Origin: Hippasteria phrygiana
Lineage: Eukaryota; Echinodermata; Asteroidea; Valvatida; Goniasteridae
Reading direction: 5' to 3'
NCBI GenBank assembly: GCA_037893225.1
Contig: JAZGUH010000057.1
Span: forward strand, 1,277,231-1,341,230
DNA: 64,000 nucleotides
Made by a program: the position numbers and the translations under genes
In this document: piece after piece, positions 54,540-64,000 of the stretch
Layout: every line of letters begins with the position of its first letter
Numbering within the stretch: the first letter of the stretch is position 1
The notes under the pieces: model-generated
Told to the model about the DNA's origin: nothing
Database searches by the model: none
The model's input: only the letters and a program-made list of their open reading frames with translations

Positions 54540-56217
54540 GACACAAGCAGTGGATGTGGTCGTCATTATTTTTTCACCAAAACAAACAACAAAATTCATT
54601 AGGATCCTTAACACGAACAATTATTGCACCTGCACGTAAGGGGGACAGTTACTAGGCAAGGCAAATCGCGCGGTGCATTGTGCGTGCACGCTATGGCTAG
54701 TGCTTGCATGCACGCGTAATTAAATGCACACATACATGTACATGTACTTGTAGCTTCGATCCAAGCAATTAATTTTAATAAAAATGCATGCACAGTAATT
54801 GGTACCAGGGGGAATAAATTCCAGGCGGGATTTGGAAAGTGCCTTGTCTGAAACAATTTTGAGACAATGATTGATAGCGGCCGACCTTCCAAATGTCCAA
54901 CTTTGGCGATTAAAAGACCGCGGGTCTAGTCACTTGCCAGGAACGTTTCAGGCCGCCGTTTCCAGTTAGGGCACACTTGGGCCAGCATTGAGCATGAATG
55001 AAATTTTGCTACGATTGTGTACTTACAGGCCCCGTTCCGCGAGCTTGCAACATTAAAAACCAACAGGATTGTCGTAGAAATAGGGCAGGGTTTTGATTTT
55101 CTTGTGGGACACTTTTGGGTACAAAAAAAGTGCACTCTGAAAATATTGGGGGGGGGGGGATACTGCCTTAATACGTCATGCTGGGCCGCATTGCTGTCAA
55201 ACAGTCCCAGGCCCAAGTGTGTACGTGCATGACTGTATACAGCGCTGGCGGTACGATATTGGCGCGGTAAGTATCGGCCATCCTCGGAGTTCAACTGACT
55301 TTTGTTTACTTTTCGCATTCATTTAAACAAATTAGAGAATTTTGGTTTTCGCATTCGTTTGACAAAATCAGAAAGATAATCATTATAAATTTATTATAAG
55401 TTTCATATAAGCCCGATTTTGATAAAAGATAGGTTGTCCATCGGACTTGGCCACTGACAATTAAGAAATGGTAACCCGACGCCTGATTTTGGTTGTCCCC
55501 GGCAGCGGGCGATAGGATTTCAAGTTGTCAACCCCTGTTCTATACATGTATTTGGCGGAAAGATTTTACTTTAATACCCCCACCAAAATCGGTCAAGAAC
55601 AGCAAAATCTTAGATAATAACCAACCCTCCTTGATAACAACTGTCCAAACATGTGGCACAACCTGTTATTTCAAGATTTATGTCAGCAAAATCTGCAAAA
55701 AATGAGGAAGAAATCAACATGTATGTGAACACTTTGAGTTTGAGTGACTGTACATGGTGCCAAGAACTTCTAACACAGAAAACACAAACTTTCTTCCCCT
55801 ATATTTCACTAAAATGTCCCAACAAAATTCTCAGGATTGGTGAGGATGTACATGTACATGTACATGTAAATGAGGCTGAGTGGGATTTTGGGGGAAAACC
55901 GTTCAGCGGTTTTCGTGCGCACATGTCAAACGTGAGTGCATGGGAATGACTTTCTTATTCTTGCTGTACTAGCCTATGGGAAAAATCGGCGTCTTTCTAT
56001 GGGGTTCCTGTCGGGAACTCCATAGTTAAGTTCTAGGGGTACGATCAGGTAACGGCCACCACTGACCAATCAGAGACAAAAAAAAGACCCAGTGATGACC
56101 TCATGCCGACCAAGAGAATACTGGGCTAGGGGTTGGGGAAATAATACATACGCGCATAATACTACGAGCAATGTCACTGTACCGGTACTGTGCGGAATGA
56201 ATGGTACTGACACACAC
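54540..56217. other. No gene recognised
   Basis: Mixed sequence with a short G run at 55149 and an ACATGTACATGT run near 55850. The frames on either strand are short and without family resemblance. Confidence 0.4.
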
Positions 56218-56561
56218 AGACTAACGTTACACTATTTGATTTGATTTTATTTATTCGCAATTTCCACATATAGAAATGATATAAATTAGTTAATTATCTA
56301 AAACTATAAATATAAATTAAACAGAGAGTCCCCCATACTGTGGAAAAAGCAGGGATAACGCAAAAACGTTAAAAAAAACTTATTTCCATTGCGGTCCCAA
56401 AAAAATACCCTTTCCCTTTTATAATTCATATATTCTTAAAAATATATTAAAAACTATAAATTACATAACCTTCACACTTAAAAACTAATATTACAATATA
56501 CTGAGGAAAAAAACTTATATAAGATAAAGATCCCACTAAAATATGCTAAATTCAAATTACC

Positions 56562-56711
56562 TTAACCCTAACCCTGCCAGACGCAGCACAGTGCATCTGT
56601 GGTGACAGCTTGACCTTGCTGCACTCTGCACACAAGTCAATGTGACAAAGTATGCAATCTGATGCGTCTGGCAGGGTTTCTAGCCAAAATACCCTGGAGG
56701 GTTAGGGTTAA
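56562..56711. mobile_element. TTAA-flanked MITE with telomere-like ends, copy 3
   Basis: TTAA then CCCTAACCCTGCCAGACGCA on the left; GCGTCTGGCAGGG and AGGGTTAGGG then TTAA on the right. It is inverted relative to the copy at 44222 and shares its interior (TTTGTCACATTGACTTGT complement). It sits in the 3' part of the second non-LTR element. Confidence 0.82.
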
Positions 56712-57330
56712 AAACCATCAAAAATCTTATATTGCACTTTATAACAGGAACAGTTACATAAGCTTCCCATGCCTCCTGTGTTATGTTGACTTCTTTAACT
56801 AGATTCAGCAGTTTGAATTTTGGTAAAAGAAATCCTTTAAGGTTAGTTTTGAACAAGGTTTTCCTTTCATACAATTTCAGGTCGGATGGTAGTGAATTCC
56901 ATAATTTAATTCCAGTGTAGAAAAAAGAGTTAATTTCTGTTCCTTTAATGTGTGGTACAAAAAAATTTTATTGATTAGATCTTGTTGGGTAGTGGTGAAC
57001 ATCTTTAATATAGGTAAAATTGTTTTTGAGATAATTGGGAGATTTTTGATGAAAAATGTTATGAACATGATTAGCTTTGAGGAACTCTACTCTATGGTGA
57101 ATATCAAGCCATCCTGTTTCATGGAATTCTTTGTAACCAATATGGGATCTTGTAGGAAGATTGTTAATAAAACGAATTGTTTTGTTTTGGCAGATTTGAA
57201 GTTTGTTTTTGAAATTTTGTGACAATGAAGAATACCAGGAACAGCAACAATAATCAAAATGGCAGGATATTAAGGCCGTACACAAAATTTTCCTTGCTTT
57301 TTTACTTAAACAATTTTGATGCTGGAACAA
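56712..57330 (-). pseudogene. RT C-terminal domain of the second non-LTR element, frame-broken
   Basis: On the - strand, CTALISCHFDYCCCSWYSSL, LQICQNKTIRFINNLPTRSH and HHYPTRSNQ are typical of the C-terminal third. A second frame gives IFLYHTLKEQKLTLF, and a third gives YERKTLFKTNLKGFLLPKFK. At least two frame changes occur between them. It ends at the TTAA MITE. Confidence 0.8.
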
Positions 57331-58018
57331 AAATTTGAGTCGAGTTAGCTTTCTTAATTATGTGTTGCGCAATTAAGCTACCGTTCAAATCCTGTTCTAG
57401 ATCAAGGCCAAGATAGTTGACTGATTTGGCTCTTTTAATATCAATGCCATTGTATGTTATGTCGAGAAAATTATTGTTACGCAAGTTCCTTTTATTAGCA
57501 AATAATATGGAATGAGTTTTTCCTAGATGGAGTGAAAGCCTGTTATCTATGAGCTAGTGGTTGACCTTTGTGAGTTCTACGGTGAGTTTCTGTTCTACAT
57601 TGTTAGCATTTTTGTCTATAGCTATTAACATAGCGTCATCTGCATATAGCTGTAGTTTACAGTTTACAGAACATGGCATATCATTGATATATGACAAAAA
57701 CAATAGTGGTCCTAAAATCGAGCCCTGTGGAACACCACAGGCTAGATTAAGTTCTCCTGATCTAATATTGTTTATCTCAACTACCTGTGGTCTATGCGAA
57801 AGGTAAGATTTAAACCAGTCTACTGTATTGTCTGCAAACCCCATAGAAGTCAATTTATATGCAAGAATTTCATGGTTAACAGAATCGAAGGCTTTTTGAA
57901 GGTCTAATATAATCGCCCCCACATAATTACCTCTATTCGATTCGGACCTAATAAAGTCTGTAAGGTGGATCAGGGCGGTTTCAGTAGAATGTCGGGATCT
58001 AAAACCTGATTGAAATTC
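57302..58018 (-). pseudogene. RT palm of the second non-LTR element, with a premature stop
   Basis: It begins YEFQSGFRSRHSTETALIHL, continues AIILDLQKAFDSVNHEIL (catalytic D), CGVPQGSILGPLLFLSYIND and LQLYADDAMLIA (YADD), then VNH followed by TAG where tryptophan is expected. The frame continues with LIDNRLSLHLGKT and SVNYLGLDLEQDLNGSL. It would join at the N-terminal side to the fragment at 59215-59540, from which the Penelope-like insertion separates it. Confidence 0.88.
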
Positions 58019-58101
58019 GTACAATATGAAAATGAATAAAACTGCTGCAAACTGCTGACTGACTGAATGGACCTGAAATATACAAATAAAAAAATTAGCT
58101 G

Positions 58102-58141
58102 GCCTGACGTTTCGAACTTAAGCAAGTTCTTTCTCAAAGGC
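58102..58141 (-). ncRNA. Hammerhead-like motif of the Penelope-like element
   Basis: GCCT/AGGC stem I, TTGAGAA core, stem II GAACTT/AAGTTC with a GCTT loop, GAA, palindromic ACGT, C at the cleavage site. Positions equivalent to C3 and G8 read T and A, which keeps a possible base pair between them. One extra A precedes stem II. Penelope-like elements are known to carry hammerhead motifs near their ends; this is a diverged example, and activity is uncertain. Confidence 0.5.
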
Positions 58142-58576
58142 AAATGACAGAGTACAAGAAACAAACATGTAGGGAACACACATGCATGAGGGGGTGGGTG
58201 GAGAAACACAAAAGAGGGATGCAAGGGAGCCTGGCAGTGGGTAAACATCAAAGAGAGAGGTTTGGGTAAGGATGAATGTGGGGAGGGATTAGGATGAAGG
58301 TTGAAGCTGGGGAATTGGACAAAGGAATGTGGTTAGTGGCAAAGATAAACAGGAAATGGTAAGACAACCCCATTTGGCCAAGAGACCCCAAGAGGGTTTG
58401 CCAGGAGGATAATCTGTAAACAAATGACAATGGGGGAAAAATTAAAAGTTAATCATTCCCTTCCTGGATGTTTAGACCATGTGGTTGAATAGTCCGAAGA
58501 CGTTTCATCCAAACTTTCTCTCGGCTGAGGCGAACTGAGTCCTTGCGGTGGAAAAGTGATTCTATGCCCTGTAGAA

Positions 58577-59197
58577 TCATATCAGAAATGGAATGGTTAG
58601 GCAAGTTGAAGTGATGACAACAGGGGTGTCAATTTTCTTGGTGTTTACAGTCGATCGATGGCCATAGAAACGCTTCTTGAGCGTGTTCTTGGTCTCCCCG
58701 ACATACTGGATACCACAAACCCTGCAAGAAATGAGATATATGACATTAGAGGTGTTGCAAGTAATGTTGCCATTGGTTCTGTGAGTAGTTCCAGATGAAT
58801 GGCCAGAAAAGGAGTCAGACTCCTGCATGTGAGTCTGGCAAACAACACACCTGGAATCGCACTTAAAAGTACCATGCTGTATGGGAGGGGATGCAGCCAA
58901 GGTGGGGACCTCGGCTCGAACAATCAGGTCTCGTAGATTGCGGGGGCGCCTATAAGCCAATATTGGGTTGTCAGGGGCGGCACGGGCAAGGCGATCTGAA
59001 GTATGAAGGATATGATGGTTGTCATTAGTTATTTTATGAAGGGGAGGGAGACTAGGATGAAAGGTGGTGACCAAGGGAATCTTGGGGTCGGCATTAGTGC
59101 TAGGTGTCTTTTTCTTGAGCGCAAAATCTCTGGTGATAGATTTGGCTCTGGCGATAGCACGTTGAACTTGGCGGGAGCTGTGGCCCCTGGCAACCAA
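58577..59197 (-). pseudogene. GIY-YIG endonuclease of the Penelope-like element
   Basis: The C-terminal part of a Penelope RT-endonuclease protein. A basic N-terminal stretch (QVQRAIARAKSITRDF) and HKITNDNHHIL precede a cysteine cluster (CDSRCVVCQTHM) and the GIY-YIG core, NVIYLISCRVCGIQYVGETK, followed by TLKKRFYGHRSTV with the conserved arginine and histidine. In the family this domain nicks the target. The frame ends at 58577 after PFLI, with the C-terminal end apparently altered by a frameshift near 58620. The upstream RT is lost. Confidence 0.85.
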
Positions 59198-59214
59198 GTT
59201 ATTCTTCAGTACAA

Positions 59215-59540
59215 GATGCTTTTAGAAATATAGTATTCCTCAACCTGTTCATAGACTACTTTCTCTAAAACCTTACTAAGAGCACAGAGAATAGAAATAG
59301 GTCGGTAGTTACCAGCTTCGAATTTATTGTGTTTTTTAAATAGAGGAATAATTTTGGCAGTTTTGAGCAAGGCCGGAAAGGTATCGTTGGTTATAGAAAG
59401 ATTAATGAGGTGGGTGAAGACAGAACGAATTGTACCTGTACAGTCACGTATAAACCTGGCTGAGATACCATCCATGCCTGTGCTCTTGTGAGGGTTTAAG
59501 GATTGTAAATGATTAAAAACAATATAATTGTCCACTAGGA
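59215..59540 (-). pseudogene. RT fingers of the second non-LTR element
   Basis: It reads VDNYIVFNHLQSLNPHKSTG, MDGISARFIRDCTG and GNYRPISILCALSKVLEKVV, ending YYISKSILY at the Penelope-like insertion. It is interrupted upstream by the foldback element at 59541. Confidence 0.88.
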
Positions 59541-60497
59541 CCCCGTTCCCACTAGATCCACCAATTGGGGGATCTGATCCACCTTTTGCCAAATTGCCGG
59601 ATCAGATCCCCCAATTGGTGGATCAGATCCTGCAATTGTGTTAGTGGGAACGCTAACCGTTATAAGGTGGATCAGGATCTGATCCACCTTTCTTGATCCA
59701 CCTAAAGACCAGGATACAGATCCCCCAATTGGTGGATCAGATCCTGCAATTGGTGGATCACGATCAAGTGGGAACGCAAAAGGTGGATCTGATCCGGCAA
59801 TTTGACCTGTCAACATCCGACTGGTGCACGAGTGGCGCGAAAAGTTTGCGGTCTGATGAACAAAGAAATACGTTTAGGCGTGTAGCTCATGTGAAAATTT
59901 CCCACGTGCACGACATGCACAATAAACAACTACTGAACTACGGGCTGTATACAAAATGTGTCACCACGCGTGCGCGATGCAAGCGTGCATGCATCCATTC
60001 AGCGTACATGTGTATTCCTTTCGTTCCGTACTGGAAAGTCGTCCGCTTCTAAACCTTTTTCATTCGTGTAATTTTACTTATTTTTCCATCCATAAATAAT
60101 TCCGCGAAAGTGCCGTAGCCGTCGAATCCTGACGTCCTCCAAAGCTTCTCGTCTTTGCAAGTATCTACACCGAAGCTGTACCAGCACCATGGGCAAAATC
60201 AGACCGAGAAGCATTTGGATTTCTTCCTCCATGTTGAAACTTCGAACATCAAAACATCGCACATGTATTTGACCCGTCCCAGCATGCAATGCTGCCACAG
60301 AGCGCGCGCTCAGCAAGCAAGCGCATGCGTAATACCGAACTCAGTGACCTTTCGGACTCGACACTTCCGTTCGAAAAGGTGGATCAAGCATAAGTGGGAA
60401 CGCGACTTGCGGTTTCGTTGCGGTTAGACAACGGTCACACCAAAATGCCGGATCTTGATCCACCTTTCCCCAATTTGAGTGGGAACGCGGTCTGAGT
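59541..60497. mobile_element. Foldback element with GATC-rich subterminal repeats
   Basis: The ends GACCCCGTTCCCACTAGATC and, read inward from the right, GACCGCGTTCCCACT are inverted. Many GATCCACC and GGATCAGATCC motifs lie near the ends, with internal AGTGGGAACGC copies. A short - strand frame (60074-60316) with LQRREALEDVRIRRLRHFRG is basic but not recognised as a transposase. No clean target duplication was found. Confidence 0.8.
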
Positions 60498-61116
60498 GTA
60501 ATTGAAAACTATTTGGCAGGAGTCCTTTATCGGAATAGAACTTAAAAACAGACTGTTTATTAAATATGTTTTAAACTGTGGGCAAGTTGCTGGCCAATTT
60601 TTCAGCGACTGAGGTAAAATACTCATTAAATGTGTTAGCAACCAGTTCTTCTTCATAGCAGGTCTTTCCATTAATATTTAATCCAATTTTGGATCTCGTT
60701 TGATTTTTGTCCGAGAAACCAAGTGATTTCAGATTTTTCCAGATACCTTTTGTATTGTTTGTTTTCTTCGATTTTAGTTTCGAAATAATTTTTTTAGCTT
60801 TTTTAATGAGAGTCTGAACCTTATTCCGCAGTACGCAGAAGGTTTTATATGATTTATCATTTTTGTTCTTTCTGAATATTTTAAAAGCTCTATCTCTTTC
60901 TTTGATGAGTCTTAAGATGTCAGCATTGATCCAAGGATCAGATCGAGCTTTGATTCTGATTTGTCTAAATGGGGCCACTGTATCGAGGACATTCAAGAAC
61001 ACTTTATTAAACTTATCCCAAGCTAGATCAACTTCAGTACAATTATATAATTCTGACCAGTCAACATCTTCGAGTTGCTGATTAAAGTCGTCAGTGTTAT
61101 AATTTTTAGTACACAT
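60498..61116 (-). pseudogene. Linker region of the second non-LTR element
   Basis: The frame from 61116 reads NTDDFNQQLEDVDWSELYNC, LDTVAPFRQIRIKARSDPWI, a lysine-rich middle (IKKAKKIISKLKSK) and GKTCYEEELVANTFNEYFTS, which is the standard linker between endonuclease and RT. The endonuclease is absent. About 60 bp between it and the target duplication does not match the expected coding order. Confidence 0.85.
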
Positions 61117-61190
61117 CTAATATTTATTGTCTAGTGACACTACACAGTCAGTAGACACGAGGAACACCTTTTGCCTGTAGACTAACGTTA

Positions 61191-62165
61191 GTGTTTGCCA
61201 AAATCATGAAATCGGCAGATAATATCGGGACAAAACTTGAACAATATCTTACCAGAATTTATCAACCGACCGCCATGACAGAATAAATCTGGACGTCTTG
61301 TTCGAGTTGTTGTGGTTGGCTATACATTGAGGTATAACCGGTGCTTGTAAGTCCTGAAGGATGAATGCCGAATTTCGTTCAGCGTTTCCTGGTTCAACAT
61401 TTTATAAAGTTCACGGCCCCACATGAGAGTGCATGGCACCACGACCGTGCTTCTCCACATCTATGCTATTTATCAAGCATGTGTGCTGGATACTATACTT
61501 AAAACTAAACTAGAGTTGTAGTAGTCGTTTAAGCAATATAATTATACCGGCGCACCTCGCTCCTCATCAGGGGGGCCAATTTCATAAAGATGTTAAGCAC
61601 ACAAATTTGCTTAGCATGCAAATGCTTTCTTGATAAAAACTGGATTACCAACCAGATTTCCATGTGTGGAATATTGCTTTTGACTGGCATTTAGCTGTTG
61701 TTTGCTTAGCATGAAAATTACATGGACTTTTGGCTGGTAACCTGTTTTTACTAAGCAAGACATTTTCACACCTGACCCCTATATTTTTCTTCTAGATAGA
61801 TTAATGATATGTTTGTCATACTAAATTTGATTCCTTTTTATGAAAGTCGAAAAAGGCTATCCTTGTTTTCAAAAGCCTTAACAAAATGACTCCTTTATAC
61901 ATGACCATGCAATCTGTTCACACCACTTTATACACTGATTCGTGAAACACGACAATCGACCCAAATGGCACTTGTTCCTTTCGGCAACTTAGGAATGCTA
62001 CGCGACCAGTTCAGTCGCTGTGAGTGGTGCCAGTATATGGAATAATCTGCCTGAACAAACAACCATGAACTCCTTAAGTAGGGCCTACATTTAAATTTGG
62101 AGCTACGTAAAGCCGCCCATCAGTGATATTTCTGCTATTTACGCTGAACTGCGGAGTTATAAACA
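61191..62165. other. No gene recognised
   Basis: No domain or repeat was recognised. Short inverted words around TTTGCTTAGCATG (61607-61720) suggest a small degenerate foldback. Confidence 0.35.
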
Positions 62166-62247
62166 GTTGTATAGAGCGCCAGTACGGTAACCCGGAGGTC
62201 GCATGTTCGAATCCCGCTCCTGCCAGTTTCTTTGTTCACTTTGAAAG
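62166..62247 (+). mobile_element. tRNA-derived SINE, copy 4, 5'-truncated
   Basis: It retains AGAGCGCCAGTACGGTAACC, B box TGTTCGAATCC and the tail CTGCCAGTTTCTTTGTTCAC plus TTTGAAAG. The A box and head are missing. Confidence 0.8.
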
Positions 62248-63000
62248 AGTTATAAACTTGGTTGCCACAATACTTGGAGCCGGATGGAATTTTCCCCTTG
62301 TTTTTTTTACCCAAAAGGTTTTTTTCGCGGGTTTTTCGCCCATCCCGTAAATCAGCAATAGGCTTTTACTGGAAAGTTGAACTTAAAAGTTAACCGTAAA
62401 TAGATGTATTTTTGTGTAAACATATTTGTTTAAATATTTTGTATGTGTGTGTAAATATTCAGTTTTAACTAATAACTAATGCAGGGCCCCCAATGGAAAC
62501 CAGTTTTAACTGTTTGGGCACTTCCTGGGTAAAGAAATGTAATAAATAAATGATGGTTATTTCTATTTTTGCATACTACTTCAACAGAAGTCAACCTGGC
62601 AAACCGGCAAGCTGTGTGCGACTGGTAACCACTTTAAACTTATGTAATTAGTTCTGTACCTCATCACGGATGCATTAATAAATGATGATTATATGCACCT
62701 CCACCCATCTTACACAAGCGGGTCACTTTGGTCAACTTCTTGTATCAGTTAGCAGTTCCCCCCCCCCCCCCCCCCCCCACCTCTGCATGATTTTGTCTCA
62801 ATTCAGTGTATAGGCTTAATTTTGGTTTCCATTAGCAAAAGATTTGTGGGAAAAGTACCCCCCCCCCCCCGCACCCCCTTGTTGCATTCAATCCCCCTAA
62901 CCTTAAAACTAACATTACAACGAGCTTTGTAAGCTTCACGCCCAATTTGGCATATGAAGCACGATATGGAGGCAGAGGACCCCCCCCCCCCCCTCCCCCC

Positions 63001-63180
63001 TCCTCTTTTGTGTTGGTACATTATGTTCCCGGAATCTCAGGAATTCTTTTCAGAAATCTAGGGGATGTGTTAGGTAACAATAGTCTGGAGTGTGTATAGG
63101 GTATAGGGACAAAAAGGGGGTGCCCCTCTGCCCCATATCGTGATGGGTATACACTTTTAAAATCCTTGATCCGCCCTTTG
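63001..63180 (+). repeat. Poly(C)/GGTAACAATAG dispersed repeat, copy
   Basis: A C run is followed by TTTTGTGTTGGTACATTATG, CCCGGAATCTCAGGAATTC, GGTAACAATAGTCTGGAGTG and CCCCATATCGTGATGGGTAT. Related to 29990-30140 and to internal parts of the hAT-like copies. Confidence 0.75.
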
Positions 63181-63287
63181 AATGATTTCGTTTCGGAATT
63201 CAATGCTGCTAATGTCCGTTCTTGTGTGTACCACCCTGAATTTTTGTTCAAATTTTGAAAATACCTAGTCACAAGTGGCGTATCCAG

Positions 63288-63288
<1 letters not shown>

Positions 63289-63362
<74 letters not shown>

Positions 63363-63374
63363 CGTGGGGGGGGG
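63289..63374 (+). repeat. 86-base G-rich tract
   Basis: An almost pure G run interrupted only by one T and a CGT triplet. Length in the assembly is likely unreliable. It would form G-quadruplex structures in single-stranded form. Confidence 0.9.
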
Positions 63375-64000
63375 TAACTTCCCCCTGACGTCATAAAAAC
63401 AAAAGGAAGTGTTTTTAAGACGGTTTTAAGACGGTTCAGATGTTGTTTGCCCTATAAACTGATTTAAAAAAAGCTGGATACTGCCTAGTCAGTTTCCTTG
63501 TGGTTTGTTTGACGATTTCATATCAGTTACAATTAACCGTATCCTCATTTAGATTTCGTTTACCAGCTTGTATCGTAAAGTTTATGACTTCTAACTAGCT
63601 ATAGTTATAGAAGTCATAAACTCTGACAAATTTGGGAAACCGCCAATATACTTTAGCCTTGGTGCACGGGGCATGCAGCCGGTGTCCATATGAAAATCAG
63701 ACTCGATCCTTTGAAAATCGGACTATCCAATTTTCCCTATTATGGTGAAACCCTTTCACGTACGTGATCGGGCCACTCTCCTAATTATCTTCATTTAGGC
63801 ATTTTTCAGATTTAACTCGACGAAGTTCCAAATACTTCTACAGTGGGGACAAACCAGACAAATTGACTATTAAAAAATAACAGGAAGTACTTGAAATGAT
63901 ACTGATCATTCTAATAAGCCAGTCGGTATTCCAACTGGGCATGTGCATAACAAAGATTCGACGATTATCTTTTCTTCTCTCCGGGACAAACGTGGCAGGT
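63375..64000. other. No gene recognised
   Basis: A short inverted repeat, GTTTATGACTTCTAACTAGC with its complement at 63570-63620, is the only structure noticed. Confidence 0.4.

Larger units (their letters stand above)
58025..59208 (-). mobile_element. Penelope-like element, 5'-truncated, TSD GTACAA
   Basis: GTACAA flanks the insert at 58019-58024 and 59209-59214, and its removal rejoins the host RT at SILY/EFQSGF. It contains a GIY-YIG endonuclease domain and, near its 3' end, a hammerhead-like motif. The RT portion is absent. It belongs to the same family as the fragments at 45525 and 28048. Confidence 0.85.
56230..61178 (-). mobile_element. Second non-LTR retrotransposon, 12-bp TSD AGACTAACGTTA, with three nested insertions
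   Basis: AGACTAACGTTA occurs at 56218-56229 and at 61179-61190. The 3' end (on the - strand) finishes in an AT-rich AATAAAATCAAATCAAATAG tail next to the first copy. The coding order on the - strand is linker, RT, C-terminal domain; the endonuclease is missing, so the element is 5'-truncated. It is interrupted by a foldback element (59541-60497), a Penelope-like element (58025-59208) and a TTAA MITE (56562-56711). The family differs from the element at 3935-8945. Confidence 0.88.

Noticed and set aside
60074..60316. Harbinger-like transposase N-terminus
   Set aside because: The basic RRxRRLRHFRG stretch is suggestive, but no catalytic domain follows and the element is otherwise a foldback.

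Overview
This window is animal nuclear DNA with no sign of bacterial or organellar origin. There are no operons, no dense coding and no long intact ORFs. It contains one well-formed spliced exon, tRNA-derived SINEs, DIRS, Penelope-like and non-LTR retroelements, several DNA-transposon families, and very frequent ACATGTACATGT runs. The mix suggests a marine invertebrate deuterostome (echinoderm, hemichordate or cephalochordate). That placement is inference; the sequence alone does not fix the species. About half of the window can be assigned to mobile elements or repeats.

Layout. 1-3.9 kb: repeats, including one arm of a dispersed inverted repeat (541-728) and a 212-bp tandem duplication. 3.9-8.95 kb: a decayed non-LTR retrotransposon (+ strand, endonuclease plus reverse transcriptase) split by a second, 5'-truncated non-LTR insertion with a 7-bp target duplication. 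9.0-9.8 kb: the other inverted-repeat arm and a foldback MITE. 9.83-15.84 kb: an almost structurally complete DIRS-type element on the - strand (gag, RT/RNase H and tyrosine recombinase remnants, inverted termini, internal complementary region). 16-17.7 and 36.7-39.2 kb: satellite-like arrays dense in TGACGTCA. 19.5-21 kb: a hAT-like element with a perfect 8-bp target duplication, itself carrying a GC-rich foldback insertion whose empty site survives in a paralogue at 49.6 kb. 27.37-28.01 kb: the only convincing host gene segment, a BCAP/BANK1-like TIR exon with four YxxM motifs on the - strand. 28.25-36.63 kb: a proposed 8.4-kb element with about 1.5-kb inverted arms, CACTA-type ends and a 4-bp direct repeat. 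40-51 kb: a hammerhead-like motif, SINEs, TTAA-flanked MITEs with telomere-like ends, a 59-bp minisatellite and Penelope fragments. 52-55 kb: foldback MITEs and one weak candidate exon. 56.23-61.18 kb: a second non-LTR element (- strand) bounded by a 12-bp target duplication and interrupted by three separate insertions (Penelope-like GIY-YIG element, foldback element, TTAA MITE). 61.2-64 kb: repeats, a SINE relic and an 86-base G-rich tract.

No retroelement here looks competent: each has frameshifts, stops or truncation. The most interesting points are the compact TIR+YxxM signalling exon bounded by phase-1 introns, the CACTA/Chapaev-like long-inverted-repeat element, the CRE/E-box satellite, the hammerhead-like motifs at Penelope ends, and the TTAA MITEs with CCCTAACCCT termini. 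All alignments and counts were made by eye.
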